Positions 32,676 through 42,322 of a stretch of DNA of 43,330 nt are shown here, in pieces. This stretch comes from Acidobacteriota bacterium. Lineage in GTDB: Bacteria > Acidobacteriota > Blastocatellia > Pyrinomonadales > Pyrinomonadaceae. Position 1 is the first letter of the stretch; every line of letters begins with the position of its first letter. Location of the stretch: NCBI GenBank assembly GCA_029781855.1, contig JAKOVX010000055.1:1-43330 (forward strand), in the 5' to 3' direction. The position numbers and the translations under genes are program-made. The notes below the pieces were generated by a model. The model made no database searches. It was not told the origin of the DNA and was given only the letters and a program-made list of their open reading frames with translations.

Positions 32676-35600
32676 CTATTCAACATTTACAAAGTCCGTC
32701 CCCGTACGTCCAAAGGTTTCCGGATGGTACATCTCCTCAGCCTTTGCCGGTGGAACGACGAATTGTCCCGGCGTGGTCGCACGTGTGACGTAGGAATAGT
32801 TGTACACGCCTTCCCACAGAAGCGAGCAAAAGGCCTCGGCACGCTCGTCGCGGAAATTCTGGTGTTCGAACCAGTTCTGCCGCCACCACCACGAACCGTA
32901 CCCATACGAGCGGCTGCCGTAAGTGAGAACACCGGTGTTCCCATTCGTATCAGCCGGAATGGCCTCGGTAGTCGCAAGCTCGGGATTGAGTATCTCGAGC
33001 CCTGCCGGAAGCGGGTCGACCAGTGCGACGTGGTATCGCCGTGCCTGGGCGACCATCGTCAGCCGTACACGAACGCGGGCTCCTGCCTTGATCGTCCACG
33101 AGCCGTCAGCATTGTGTTTGACGTCGTCCTTGTCATCGACGGCCTCGTACGTGCGAAGTACCGTGAATCCGTAATCCGCCGGATCGAGCTTTAGGTTTTT
33201 CGGTGCGTACTTCATGCCAATTCGATAATAGAGCCGTCCTGCACCTTCGCGGTCAACGATCAGGTTCGACATCCCGCCTTGTTCGGTGAGATACGACATC
33301 GGGATGTTGAGCTGATTTGAGTCAACCGAACGGCCCTTGAACGTTTCCTCCCCGGCGTATGTATTGCCAAGCCAGATCCGCGTAACGAAATCAGGGGTGA
33401 CCTTTTCGAAAGTATTGAAGTACTTGTCGAGGGCCAGCAGGATAAAGACATTCTCCTGCGTGTTCGACCACGCACCCTTGGTCCGATGATCCAGCAGGCC
33501 GCGAACGAGCTTCGGGATGAGGTCGTTCTTTGGGTCTGCTTTGATCAGTGCCTCGAGCAGGACACCGTCGGCACGCCGGTTCGAGTACATTATCAGCCAT
33601 GCACCGTCGCCGTAATTGGTGACGAAGTTAGCGGTCGCCGCTGTCTCGGTCGTGCGATTATTCAGGAAATGCAGGATCGCCTGAACCTCGGTTTGCGATC
33701 CGGTATCGTTTGCCAACACGGACAGGATCCAGCCGAGTCCTTCGAACGGCATCTTCTCGATCGTCGCCTCGGCAAGGAGTTTCTTGGTCTTTGCGACGTC
33801 CTTGTCACCCAGCATGTCCCGGATGTAAAGAGCGTAGGCCGAGATCGTCCAGCGAACCTCCGGTGAGGTCCTGTACCACTCGTCATAGTGCTTTTCGACA
33901 TCCTTGAGGTACGGCTTGACGTTTGTGATCATTTCTTCCGGCACCTTGTAACCCTTGGCCTTGGCGAGCGCCAGGGCGTGCGCCACATGCACGGTCAGGA
34001 ATGGATATTCGTAGCGCTCCTTGTCGCGTTTCCAGAGCCCGAAGCTGCCGTCGCTCCGCTGCCGCGATTTAAGGATCTCAATATCGCGGGCGAAATATTT
34101 GTTCAGTTCCTCAGGTTTCGGCATCTCCTTGGCCTTGAACGCACCGAGGACGTCACGCATCGCGGCGATCGAGATCATTCGCGACGATATCTGCTCGGAG
34201 CAGGCATACGGATAATTTGTCAGGTACAGGAAAGCGTCGGTCAGTTCCTGAAGCTGCGTGGATGAGGTCGTGACCTCGAGGCCGCCGAATTGCGGGAAGA
34301 CATCACCCGGCGTTTGCACCGGCTGGACGATCGCGCCGTTCTGGTCCGTCGTTCCGTATGTTGCGAATGCCTCGGTCGTCGCCGGCGTCCATACCGGCAG
34401 CGAGATCTCCGCCGCGTCGTTGTAGTTCCCCGCCGTAACAGCGATCTGGAAGCGGGCAATACCTGCCTTCATCGCCGAGACCGGGAAACGCACCTCGGCA
34501 CGATCATTTGCCTTGACGAGGACGCGTTTTCCGTTGCCGCCGGTAAGTTCAGCGTTGGTCGCACGGACGGCGACGTCGACCGCCATGTCCTTGTCGGTTT
34601 GATTCTGGACAACGACCGGCAGCTCGATCTTGTCACCGAAATTCATGAATCTCGGTGCCGACGGTCTTACCATCAGCGGCTGCTTGGCCGTAATGTTCGA
34701 TTCGTATTTGCCGAATCGTTTGCCCGGGTCAACCGCGACCGCCGTAATACGGTATCGCGTCAGGTTGTCGGGAAGCTTGATCTCAACGACCGCACGGCCA
34801 TTCGAATCGGTCTTTACCGAAGGCGAAAACTTAGCCAGAGCGTCAAAATTCTGCCTAAGTGCGATCGACGTGTCGCCATTTTGAGAATCACCATCAGCGC
34901 GTTTCGATTTCTCAGCAACCATGTCCATTGCGGCTTCGTCCTTCATCATTTTGGATTCGGAACGCGCTGCACCCGCCGCTGCCGGGGACATCGCCATATT
35001 ACTCACTTGCCTGCCGCTTATCGGCATCGGCATCGGTGGGGGCGGCTGTTTCTTTACGTCCTCCGGGTTGCCAAGAAGCACATCCTTTCGAAGGTGATAA
35101 TCGGTCACTCCTGAACCGCGGGCCGTGTAGAACGTGTCCATCGGATCGCCGATCGTGTAACGCGACAAAGCGAGCACGCTCTCATCGACTACAACGATCG
35201 CTACTTCGCTGTCCGCGACCGGTTCGCCGCGATAGTCCTTGACCGCGACGTTTATCTGGGTCGTGCCGCCGGGTACGAGGGTTTTAACGACCGGATCGGC
35301 AGTGACCGTGAGTTTGCGTGACGCCGTCGATATCGACAGGTTGATATTGCCGCTCGCGAACGCGGGCCGTTTTGCCAATTTTGGATCCACTTCGCCCTTG
35401 TCGTCGGTTCGGGCCTCAGATCCCACGAGGTCGACTTGCGCCGTAATATTCGGCAGATATTTTTCCTCGATCGGTATCTTCAGCGTGATCGACGAATCCT
35501 TCATCGTGAACCGCTCGGTCTTGACAAGTCCGTCGCGGCGGAGGGTCAGCACGCCCTCTGCCGGTGTGAACGGTGCGATCACGAGCAATTCGGCAACGTC

Positions 35601-38600
35601 TCCCGGCGCATAATCCTTCTTGCTGGGGATGATCTGTACTTCTTCCTGCTCGACATTACGTTTCGGAGGAGTTTTGCCGCCCGGTACCCAAACCGTGAAC
35701 TCGCTCTCGTTAAAGCGCTCCTTGTCGTCCATCACGGTGGCCGTGATCGTGTAGCGGCCGCCCTGTTTGGCTACAAATGTGCATTTCTGTGCGGTTTCGG
35801 CAGACTTGACCGTACAGTTCTGTTCGTCTACGGTGACTTCTTTCCATCCGCCGTCATCGAAGGCCCAGTCCTTAAGGACCGCCTTTATTTCAGTATCGCG
35901 TCCGGCGACCAAATTGCCGTCGATGTCAGAAACGATCGATTCGACATTGATATTTTCACCTTTTTGGACGAACGTGCGGGGTGTCTTGATCCCGACGTAG
36001 AGGTCCGCCGGATGGACGAGCAGTGACGTCGAACTCGACCATGTCTGACGGTTTACGTCCATGACGGATGCCGATGCAGAGATCGTGTAAGGACGCGGAG
36101 GTTTCACCGATTCGAAGTCGATCTTCAGCAAATGCTTCCCATTTGCGTCGGTCACGCCCTTGAAGGTCTGAGTCGAGCCGCCGTATCCGCCGCGGCCGTA
36201 ACCGTAAATGCTGCCGTAATCGTAAACCCTCCACCACGGCGTCCAAGTTCCGAACGTAAAATCGCCGCGATTCGGGGGCGTGTAGTTGGTCGGAGTTGCC
36301 GTAACAGTCCAGTTTGCATCGGCATTCGGCAATCCGCCGCCGGCGTAGTATTTCGCTTCGACCGACAGCATTGCTTTGCCGCCGACAAAATGCGGGCCTT
36401 CGGATTCGACTTTCGTCGAAACCTCGAATTCCGGCCGGCGAAATTCCTGAATTTGGAACTGATGTGAAAATTGAACACCACCGTCGTTGGGATACGTAAA
36501 GTCAATTCGAGAGTAGCCAAGGTTTGCGTTGTCCGGGATCGAGAATTTGAAGTCGAAGGCGCCGAACGCATTGGTCTTGATCTGACCTTTGGCGATCTCG
36601 TTGTTTCGCGGGTCTTTCGCTGACCAATCGTAGGTCTGCGGTTCACCGCCGAGGCCTTCGACGTCGCCGAGCTTGCCGCCGGTGATCTTTCGGATGTAGC
36701 CCTTAATGGCGACTTCTTCTTTCGGCTTGTACATCTTGCGGTCGTCAAAGACGAACCAGCGGAGCGAATCCGGATCACCTTTCTTGTACCAATTGCCGCG
36801 GTCCTGCCAGTAGTACTCGGTGTTTTCAGGAAGGAATGCCACATCCTTGCCGCGCCGTGCGATCAGCATATTTTGCTGGTCGGGAGCCTGGGAGTCCGGC
36901 AAGGGCAAACGCAGGATGCCGTTATCTCCGGTCCGATTCGTTTGCGCCTCTTCGATCGTATCGGTCGAGACAGTGGTACCGTCCTCGTCCTGCGACTGGA
37001 TCTCTTCAGCCTGAGCGCTCCCCCACGAGGTCAGCCAATTCCACGCCCGTTCGAGATAACCCGGCTCATTCACCGCGGTGTTGCCACCGACGACATTTTT
37101 TCCGTTCGGGTAGATGGATAGGTCCACACCGGCGAGCGGTTTCCCTGTTTTAAGTTCGGTGGCGAAGCCGACCAGTTCTGAGTTGTCGACGAAGGCGTCA
37201 AGGCCGATCTGCGTCGCCTGCAGCCACGTCAACACCCGTGTGCGGTCATATTTGTCTTTTTTGACGGTGGGCTCAATGTCGAGGACCACGTTGCCGAAAC
37301 CACCATCGAGAGCTTTGCTGATGTCGATGCGCGTTTCGACCATCTCGTCAGGCTTGCTGGCGATCGGCACGATCTCGTCAAAGGCGAGACGTCCCGGCAT
37401 CGCGGGCCGTTTCCCGTCGTCATAGTTAATATGGCGAACGTAATCCTGATATTGATGCCAATCTTTCGGCTGAACGACGTACATCCGCACTTTGGCGTTG
37501 GTCAGATTCGTCGAATAGATCGAGAATGCAGCCTTTGCCGTAGGATCGAGGACGGTCATGAAGCCGCCCTGAGCGTAGAGATTGGTCTCAGCAGAACCGA
37601 CCTTGATCAGCGCCGTAGCTTGCTTTCCGAGTGATTGGCCGTAAATATCGGAGATCGCTCCGTCGATCGTGACCTTGTAAGTCGTGCGGCCTTTTTTGTA
37701 GCCCTCGATGTAAACGTAATTGCCGGACGGATAGATCTTGACGTCCTCGATGGCCGGCTCGACCTTGATCATCTCCTTCGCGAATTTCGCGGAATCGATC
37801 GAGTTGTTGAATTCGAGATACCAGGTATCAAACGGCGTGCAGTTTCGGTTATCGCGATACGAGCACCATCCGCCGCTGAAGCTCAGCGGACTGTAAGTTT
37901 GAAAGCTGTAGGCCTGCGCCTTCACGGTCGTCAACGGCCCCTCGGCGGACGGGGTTCCCTTGTCAATGGTAACGGTGATCGGCGATGCCGGCGGCAAAGC
38001 ATTTTCGGTCAAACCATCGGAATTAACCGCGCGGAATGCCAGCCATCGGCCGGGCTGAGCCTGCTTCGAGTAATAAGAAATGCTGCCGTCGCTATCTATC
38101 TCTGCCTGGGTCGCAAGCCGGATCGGAATGCGTTTGCCCTGGCCGGTGACGGTGATCGTCTTCAAGACGGCTTCGGGATTGATCGCCTGATCGAAGGAGA
38201 TAAACATCAACGCGTCACGACGGACGATCTGGTTTTGCGGGATCATCGTCTCGACTTTTGGCGGCGGCGTCGTAAACGTCCATACGACGTCCTTTTTGAG
38301 CACCTGACCCGTCGCCGACTTAGTTCCCGCGGGCACCCGGGCGGTGAATTTCGTCGCCATCGGGAAACGCTTAGTGGTGTCGAACATCAGCGTTTTGGTA
38401 CCGAGCCAGCGCCATTGGCCCTCGACCTGCGGCGTCAATTCGACCGGAGCGTACTTCGCGGCCTCCTCCTGCGAGGACACGGCGACCATCGGCTGTGAAA
38501 AGGTGACATTCAAATCCGGCGCGAGCGGCACTTCGCCTTCGGGCGAAAAGCGCACGACCTCGAGCGTCTGGTCGCCGCCATTAGCATTCGGCGGGTTCCG

Positions 38601-38960
38601 CATTTCGTCCGATGGGAATTTGACCGGTATCTTATTACCGGTTTTGGGCGCGGGCAGTGTGCCGATCCGCTTCGCAAAATCGGTCTGATCGTCAGATCGG
38701 GGCTTGATCTCAGGGATCCGTTTCAATAGTTTGGCGGCGTCACTTTCGCTCAGCGGATCGGTCGACGCGAGCGGTTGTTTGACGCGCTGCTCAGCACCCT
38801 CGACACCTTCGCTCAGCCGGAATTTGAGTCCGTCGGGCACATTTTGCATCTTTTGTTCCATTACTTTTCCAATAACTTGCCCGTTAGCAACCAAGCTCGC
38901 CGGAGCAACATATCCCAAATAAACAGTAATAAGCAGTACCCAAGTAGTAAGTTTCTTCAT
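32676..38960 (-). CDS. Alpha-2-macroglobulin family protein (bacterial)
   Basis: The start at MKKLTTWVLLITVYLG gives 2094 residues with a signal peptide; 32 upstream codons in the open frame are not signal-like. Order: N-terminal extension, macroglobulin-like beta domains including a large inserted region with Tyr/Gly-rich loops (about 1000-1030), and the bait-like region. Then come the A2M domain and the thioester domain with YACSEQ. Cys1587 and the Gln three residues on form the internal thioester of CxEQ type. The alpha-toroid (about 1580-1870) and receptor-like domain follow. Bacterial A2Ms are thought to trap attacking proteases in the periplasm, often with PBP1c, which is not in the window. 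The protein is longer than E. coli YfhM. An ATP-grasp gene lies 92 bases upstream on the same strand. Confidence 0.93.
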   Translation of the reverse strand: MKKLTTWVLLITVYLGYVAPASLVANGQVIGKVMEQKMQNVPDGLKFRLSEGVEGAEQRVKQPLASTDPLSESDAAKLLKRIPEIKPRSDDQTDFAKRIGTLPAPKTGNKIPVKFPSDEMRNPPNANGGDQTLEVVRFSPEGEVPLAPDLNVTFSQPMVAVSSQEEAAKYAPVELTPQVEGQWRWLGTKTLMFDTTKRFPMATKFTARVPAGTKSATGQVLKKDVVWTFTTPPPKVETMIPQNQIVRRDALMFISFDQAINPEAVLKTITVTGQGKRIPIRLATQAEIDSDGSISYYSKQAQPGRWLAFRAVNSDGLTENALPPASPITVTIDKGTPSAEGPLTTVKAQAYSFQTYSPLSFSGGWCSYRDNRNCTPFDTWYLEFNNSIDSAKFAKEMIKVEPAIEDVKIYPSGNYVYIEGYKKGRTTYKVTIDGAISDIYGQSLGKQATALIKVGSAETNLYAQGGFMTVLDPTAKAAFSIYSTNLTNAKVRMYVVQPKDWHQYQDYVRHINYDDGKRPAMPGRLAFDEIVPIASKPDEMVETRIDISKALDGGFGNVVLDIEPTVKKDKYDRTRVLTWLQATQIGLDAFVDNSELVGFATELKTGKPLAGVDLSIYPNGKNVVGGNTAVNEPGYLERAWNWLTSWGSAQAEEIQSQDEDGTTVSTDTIEEAQTNRTGDNGILRLPLPDSQAPDQQNMLIARRGKDVAFLPENTEYYWQDRGNWYKKGDPDSLRWFVFDDRKMYKPKEEVAIKGYIRKITGGKLGDVEGLGGEPQTYDWSAKDPRNNEIAKGQIKTNAFGAFDFKFSIPDNANLGYSRIDFTYPNDGGVQFSHQFQIQEFRRPEFEVSTKVESEGPHFVGGKAMLSVEAKYYAGGGLPNADANWTVTATPTNYTPPNRGDFTFGTWTPWWRVYDYGSIYGYGRGGYGGSTQTFKGVTDANGKHLLKIDFESVKPPRPYTISASASVMDVNRQTWSSSTSLLVHPADLYVGIKTPRTFVQKGENINVESIVSDIDGNLVAGRDTEIKAVLKDWAFDDGGWKEVTVDEQNCTVKSAETAQKCTFVAKQGGRYTITATVMDDKERFNESEFTVWVPGGKTPPKRNVEQEEVQIIPSKKDYAPGDVAELLVIAPFTPAEGVLTLRRDGLVKTERFTMKDSSITLKIPIEEKYLPNITAQVDLVGSEARTDDKGEVDPKLAKRPAFASGNINLSISTASRKLTVTADPVVKTLVPGGTTQINVAVKDYRGEPVADSEVAIVVVDESVLALSRYTIGDPMDTFYTARGSGVTDYHLRKDVLLGNPEDVKKQPPPPMPMPISGRQVSNMAMSPAAAGAARSESKMMKDEAAMDMVAEKSKRADGDSQNGDTSIALRQNFDALAKFSPSVKTDSNGRAVVEIKLPDNLTRYRITAVAVDPGKRFGKYESNITAKQPLMVRPSAPRFMNFGDKIELPVVVQNQTDKDMAVDVAVRATNAELTGGNGKRVLVKANDRAEVRFPVSAMKAGIARFQIAVTAGNYNDAAEISLPVWTPATTEAFATYGTTDQNGAIVQPVQTPGDVFPQFGGLEVTTSSTQLQELTDAFLYLTNYPYACSEQISSRMISIAAMRDVLGAFKAKEMPKPEELNKYFARDIEILKSRQRSDGSFGLWKRDKERYEYPFLTVHVAHALALAKAKGYKVPEEMITNVKPYLKDVEKHYDEWYRTSPEVRWTISAYALYIRDMLGDKDVAKTKKLLAEATIEKMPFEGLGWILSVLANDTGSQTEVQAILHFLNNRTTETAATANFVTNYGDGAWLIMYSNRRADGVLLEALIKADPKNDLIPKLVRGLLDHRTKGAWSNTQENVFILLALDKYFNTFEKVTPDFVTRIWLGNTYAGEETFKGRSVDSNQLNIPMSYLTEQGGMSNLIVDREGAGRLYYRIGMKYAPKNLKLDPADYGFTVLRTYEAVDDKDDVKHNADGSWTIKAGARVRVRLTMVAQARRYHVALVDPLPAGLEILNPELATTEAIPADTNGNTGVLTYGSRSYGYGSWWWRQNWFEHQNFRDERAEAFCSLLWEGVYNYSYVTRATTPGQFVVPPAKAEEMYHPETFGRTGTDFVNVE

Positions 38961-39052
38961 TGTAAGGTCACCCCAAAATAGATATTGGCGGTCCATCGGC
39001 TCCGCTCTCAACTGTCTCTGGAACGCGCCTGACCACCAATTCTTGCGAAGGG

Positions 39053-40405
39053 TCAAAATTTCTCGACAATTGCGAGGGCTGTTTCACCTCCGCCGGAAGT
39101 AACATTAACAAGCGATCCCGCAGCGAGCCGGACCATCCCGCCCTCGACCTTTCCGCGAAAAAGGAACGGATCGAAATCCACCGTCAGCGATTCCAGCCGG
39201 GCCTCGCCGTCAATGATCGTCGGGATCTGAGTCTTCTCGACCGGGACCCTTTCCTGCACCAGATAGTGCGATTTGAGAGCATGTTCGATGGCGTCGTCCC
39301 ATTCAGCTTCGGTGCTTTCCCACCCGAATGTGATCCCATGTCCACCGTAATCGTCGTTGGGCTTCATCACGAACCTTTGACGTTCCGCCCGAATGTACTC
39401 GAGCAGATCCACCTTATCGCCAAAATATGTAGTCTCTTCCTCTCTGATCGTACGAGTCCAAGGGATGTGAAGCCGAACAAGTTCCAGCTGTTCAGGAGTA
39501 AAAAGAGAGTTGTATCGTTCGTCCGTCAAGACAGCGAATCCGGCCTTCTTATGCGGTATCTTCGATCGGAACGAGTTCGCCATACAGACCGCACCGTTGA
39601 CACATGCACGATAAACCGCATCCGACTCATCGAATTTGTCGAGGAATTCATGGATCAGGACACGCTTGTAGAAAATGTCGATCTCAAAATCACCGACGGT
39701 CAGCGACGGGCCCTCATATTCCAGTTCGCCAGGATCACAGATCACAGTCTCGTGTCCCGACGCTTCAAAATATTCTCTCAAAACCTCAAATTCGGTGGTC
39801 GTCGACACGCCCTCCCAATCAACGATCGCAATGTTCGGCTTGACCTTTTTGCCGCCAAAATCGCGATACCCGCTCACCAAAGCATCGAGCAGCTTTACTT
39901 CGGGACGCGGATAATAGTGATCGTTAACTGCGAGGAACTCCTGAACCGTAGGAACGTTGGAGTAGAGGCTTTCCAATGAGGGTTGATCGCCGATACCTGC
40001 CGGGTTTTCGGCATTGTACTCGAGGAATGCAAACCCCGCACCTGACAAAAATGTGTCAAACCGGCTATTCAACGATACTCCCGGGTAGCCCGGTTCGATA
40101 CGTGCCCAACGAGCCTCTTTCTCCGACATCCCAAGAGCTGTCATGATCTCGTCATACTCAAGCGCTGCAGCCGTCATCGACTCAAACGCTCTGTTCAGTT
40201 CCGCTGCCGCCGCTCTGATCCGGTCATATCTTGACCGTTCGAGAAAATAAGGGCGCAAGAATGGACTGAACGGCCTATCATCGTGCATAAGGCCCAATTC
40301 ACGCTGCTTCTGGTCCAGTTCTTCGAACAACGACGTATCGTGACGGTGACGGTCGAGAAGTTTTTGGTCAAGCACTCCTATAACGTTTATTAGTTCTTTG
40401 GACAT
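39053..40405 (-). CDS. Circularly permuted ATP-grasp type protein
   Basis: A 450-residue soluble protein from MSKELINVIG; the upstream 19 codons are not conserved-looking. It has the arrangement of circularly permuted ATP-grasp proteins (glutathionylspermidine-synthase-like and DUF404/DUF407-type). The N-terminal helical part contains SRFDTFLSGAGFAFLEYNAENPAGIG (about 112-140). A Rossmann-like segment follows (NIAIVDWEGV, about 185). The nucleotide-binding half has RFVMKPNDDYGGHGI (about 343-357), LVQERVPVE and a C-terminal GGMVRLAAGSLVNVTSGGG. Such enzymes form amide bonds between a carboxylate and an amine. The substrate here is unknown. The gene is adjacent to and co-directional with the alpha-2-macroglobulin gene, and divergent from pspA. 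Confidence 0.8.
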   Translation of the reverse strand: MSKELINVIGVLDQKLLDRHRHDTSLFEELDQKQRELGLMHDDRPFSPFLRPYFLERSRYDRIRAAAAELNRAFESMTAAALEYDEIMTALGMSEKEARWARIEPGYPGVSLNSRFDTFLSGAGFAFLEYNAENPAGIGDQPSLESLYSNVPTVQEFLAVNDHYYPRPEVKLLDALVSGYRDFGGKKVKPNIAIVDWEGVSTTTEFEVLREYFEASGHETVICDPGELEYEGPSLTVGDFEIDIFYKRVLIHEFLDKFDESDAVYRACVNGAVCMANSFRSKIPHKKAGFAVLTDERYNSLFTPEQLELVRLHIPWTRTIREEETTYFGDKVDLLEYIRAERQRFVMKPNDDYGGHGITFGWESTEAEWDDAIEHALKSHYLVQERVPVEKTQIPTIIDGEARLESLTVDFDPFLFRGKVEGGMVRLAAGSLVNVTSGGGETALAIVEKF

Positions 40406-40492
40406 GTTTTTTGGAAATAAAGGATGTGCCCTTAATGTAAACCAATTCGCCGATAATCCCAATTTCGCTCGTTCCTTTCGCGAACTAATCTA

Positions 40493-40520
40493 TTCAAATC
40501 TCTCGATTTCCTGTTATACT
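40493..40520 (+). promoter_or_regulatory. pspA promoter
   Basis: TTCAAA (40493-40498) and TATACT (40515-40520) are separated by 16 bases, and TG before the -10 box adds an extended -10. It would give a leader of about 90 bases. No sigma-54 site of the usual PspF-regulated type is seen. Confidence 0.5.
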
Positions 40521-40613
40521 GACTTCGTATTTTGCAACTTTGTTTTTGATCAGGTCGTAAGGATTTTCGGGTCAAGGGTTTTTAGGCAATTTATTGAGGA
40601 GCTGATAGTACAA

Positions 40614-41402
40614 ATGGGATTGTGGGCAAGAATATCTAGAGTTTTTCGAGCGAGTACCGGAGCGGCACTGGACAGGATCGAGAACCCGGAACTAGTGCTT
40701 CAACAGACGATTCGCGACATGCGCGACCGGGTTCCTGAATTGAACAATTCGGTGGCCCAGGTAATGGCAACTGAGCGCCTGCTGCTGAAGCAGAAGGAAA
40801 ACCTCGAGACGCAGAAAGTCGAGATCGACTCTAAGATCCGAGCGGCGGTCAAGCTCGAACGCGACGACATCGCGACCGCCTATATTGGCCAGCTACAGCA
40901 GGTCACGCAGGACCTCGAGCGGACGGAGATCCAGGCCGAGCATGCCCAGCTAGCATCCAAGCAAGCACTCAAGGCTCGCGACAATTACGTTCTGAACATG
41001 AAGAAGCGCACCGCAGAGGCGATGCAGCTGATCAGCGCCGCCAAGCAGGCAAAGCTCCAGGAGCAGCTTGCTCAGACCATGGACACGTTCAACATCGGCG
41101 ACGATTCGTCGACCTTCGACGAGATGCGTGAAAAGATCGACCGCCGTGTTGCGGCCGCCGAGGCGAAACTGCAGCTGGGCTCGTCCTCAGTCGACGCCAA
41201 GATGCAGGATATCGAGCGTGAGGCGATGGATATTCAGCTTCACGACAAGCTTCTTGAATACAAGCAATCGCTGGGAATGCTCGGAACGGGCACCCCGGAG
41301 AGCACGAAACAGATCGCAGCCGGCAGCGAACCGGCTAAGGACGACGAGTTGCTCGATCAAGTGATCGTCAACGAAACCGGAAATGCCGGTCAGCCGAACT
41401 GA
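40614..41402 (+). CDS. pspA: PspA/IM30 family envelope-stress protein
   Basis: The start at MGLWARISRVFRAS gives 262 residues; the open frame extends 72 codons upstream, but that part is low-quality and lies over the promoter. The N-terminal amphipathic helix (MGLWARISRVFRASTGAALD) is the membrane-sensing segment of PspA/Vipp1 proteins. The rest is a long coiled coil (about 25-220) with ENPELVLQQTIRDMRD and QLQQVTQDLERTEIQAEHA. A loose acidic C-terminus follows. These proteins form ESCRT-III-like scaffolds that stabilise the inner membrane under stress. A GGAG 12 bases before the ATG and the downstream coiled-coil membrane gene 45 bases away suggest a two-gene operon. pspB, pspC and pspF are absent. 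Confidence 0.92.
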   Translation: MGLWARISRVFRASTGAALDRIENPELVLQQTIRDMRDRVPELNNSVAQVMATERLLLKQKENLETQKVEIDSKIRAAVKLERDDIATAYIGQLQQVTQDLERTEIQAEHAQLASKQALKARDNYVLNMKKRTAEAMQLISAAKQAKLQEQLAQTMDTFNIGDDSSTFDEMREKIDRRVAAAEAKLQLGSSSVDAKMQDIEREAMDIQLHDKLLEYKQSLGMLGTGTPESTKQIAAGSEPAKDDELLDQVIVNETGNAGQPN

Positions 41403-41447
41403 AATTTGCGAACGGCTTAGCAGATCTAAGCATCTAGTTACTTTGAT

Positions 41448-42299
41448 ATGGCTGATATAGCTAAATACCGGCAGGAAGTAGAACGATTTAACACAAGCTA
41501 CCTAAAGGAAGCCGCCAAGGAACCGATCAATTTTTGGGGCTTAGCCGGGTTTCTGGCTGCCGCTGCGTTTACCGGCAGCGTCATCCCGTTGCTTATCGCG
41601 TTGATCTGCGAAGCAATTTATGTCGTCGTCGTGCCAAATCTTCCTTCATATCGAAACCTGGTTCTGAACCGCGAGAATGAGCGCCGCAAACGGCTCCACA
41701 TTGCGGGCCGCGAGAGCATGATCAAGGCCTTCACGCCCCGCGAACGTGAGGCGGTCGAATATCTACGCTGGCTTAAGAACAAGATCCAGGAAAACTATAA
41801 GAAATTCACTGGTGCAGGCGAATTGCCTTCGAACTTGAAGGCTCTTGATCGTCGCTGGGAGGATTTCGTCGACTTGCTTGATGTTTATCGACGTCGTAAG
41901 CAGCACCTGAAATCGATAAACCGACAAGCGGTCCATAACCAGCTCTCACAGGCGTTTCGTGCTATGGAAAGCTCGACCGACGAAAAAACCAAGCGCATCC
42001 AGCAGACCAATGTCGAGATCCTGAAACGTCGCATCGCCTCGTTCGATGAGATCGAGAAAAGCGTGAAACTCGTAGAGGGCCAGCTTCAGTCGATCGAAAA
42101 CTTTTTCAGCTATCTTAACGACGAGATCGTCACGATCTCGACGCCCGAGAAATTCTCATTGCTCGATTTCGAACAACTTTCCGATTCGATCGCGATGACA
42201 AAGCAAATGCTCGACGCCACCGCGGATGAAGTCGGCGCACTCGATTCCTACAATCGCGAAATGGGTAATTTCGAGCTCTTGCCGGGAACCAATCAGTAA
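41448..42299 (+). CDS. Membrane-anchored coiled-coil partner of PspA
   Basis: A 283-residue protein that I do not recognise by name. An N-terminal helix is followed by a hydrophobic hairpin (about 27-65, FWGLAGFLAAAAFTGSVIP then LLIALICEAIYVVVVPNLP), likely two membrane passes. The rest is charged coiled coil (about 75-265), with segments such as FTPREREAVEYLRWLKNKIQ and FDEIEKSVKLVEGQLQSIENFF. The architecture fits a membrane protein that presents a cytoplasmic coiled coil to a scaffold such as PspA. The tight gene order (45 bases, same strand) supports this. It could play the part of PspB/C or of LiaI-like anchors, although it is not homologous by eye. Confidence 0.7.
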   Translation: MADIAKYRQEVERFNTSYLKEAAKEPINFWGLAGFLAAAAFTGSVIPLLIALICEAIYVVVVPNLPSYRNLVLNRENERRKRLHIAGRESMIKAFTPREREAVEYLRWLKNKIQENYKKFTGAGELPSNLKALDRRWEDFVDLLDVYRRRKQHLKSINRQAVHNQLSQAFRAMESSTDEKTKRIQQTNVEILKRRIASFDEIEKSVKLVEGQLQSIENFFSYLNDEIVTISTPEKFSLLDFEQLSDSIAMTKQMLDATADEVGALDSYNREMGNFELLPGTNQ

Positions 42300-42322
42300 A
42301 TTCCACTGTTTTCCAGCTTTGA

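Noticed and set aside
40398..40613. 72-codon N-terminal extension of PspA
   Set aside because: It covers the likely promoter, is AT-rich and lacks similarity to PspA. The family starts at the amphipathic helix beginning MGLWARI.
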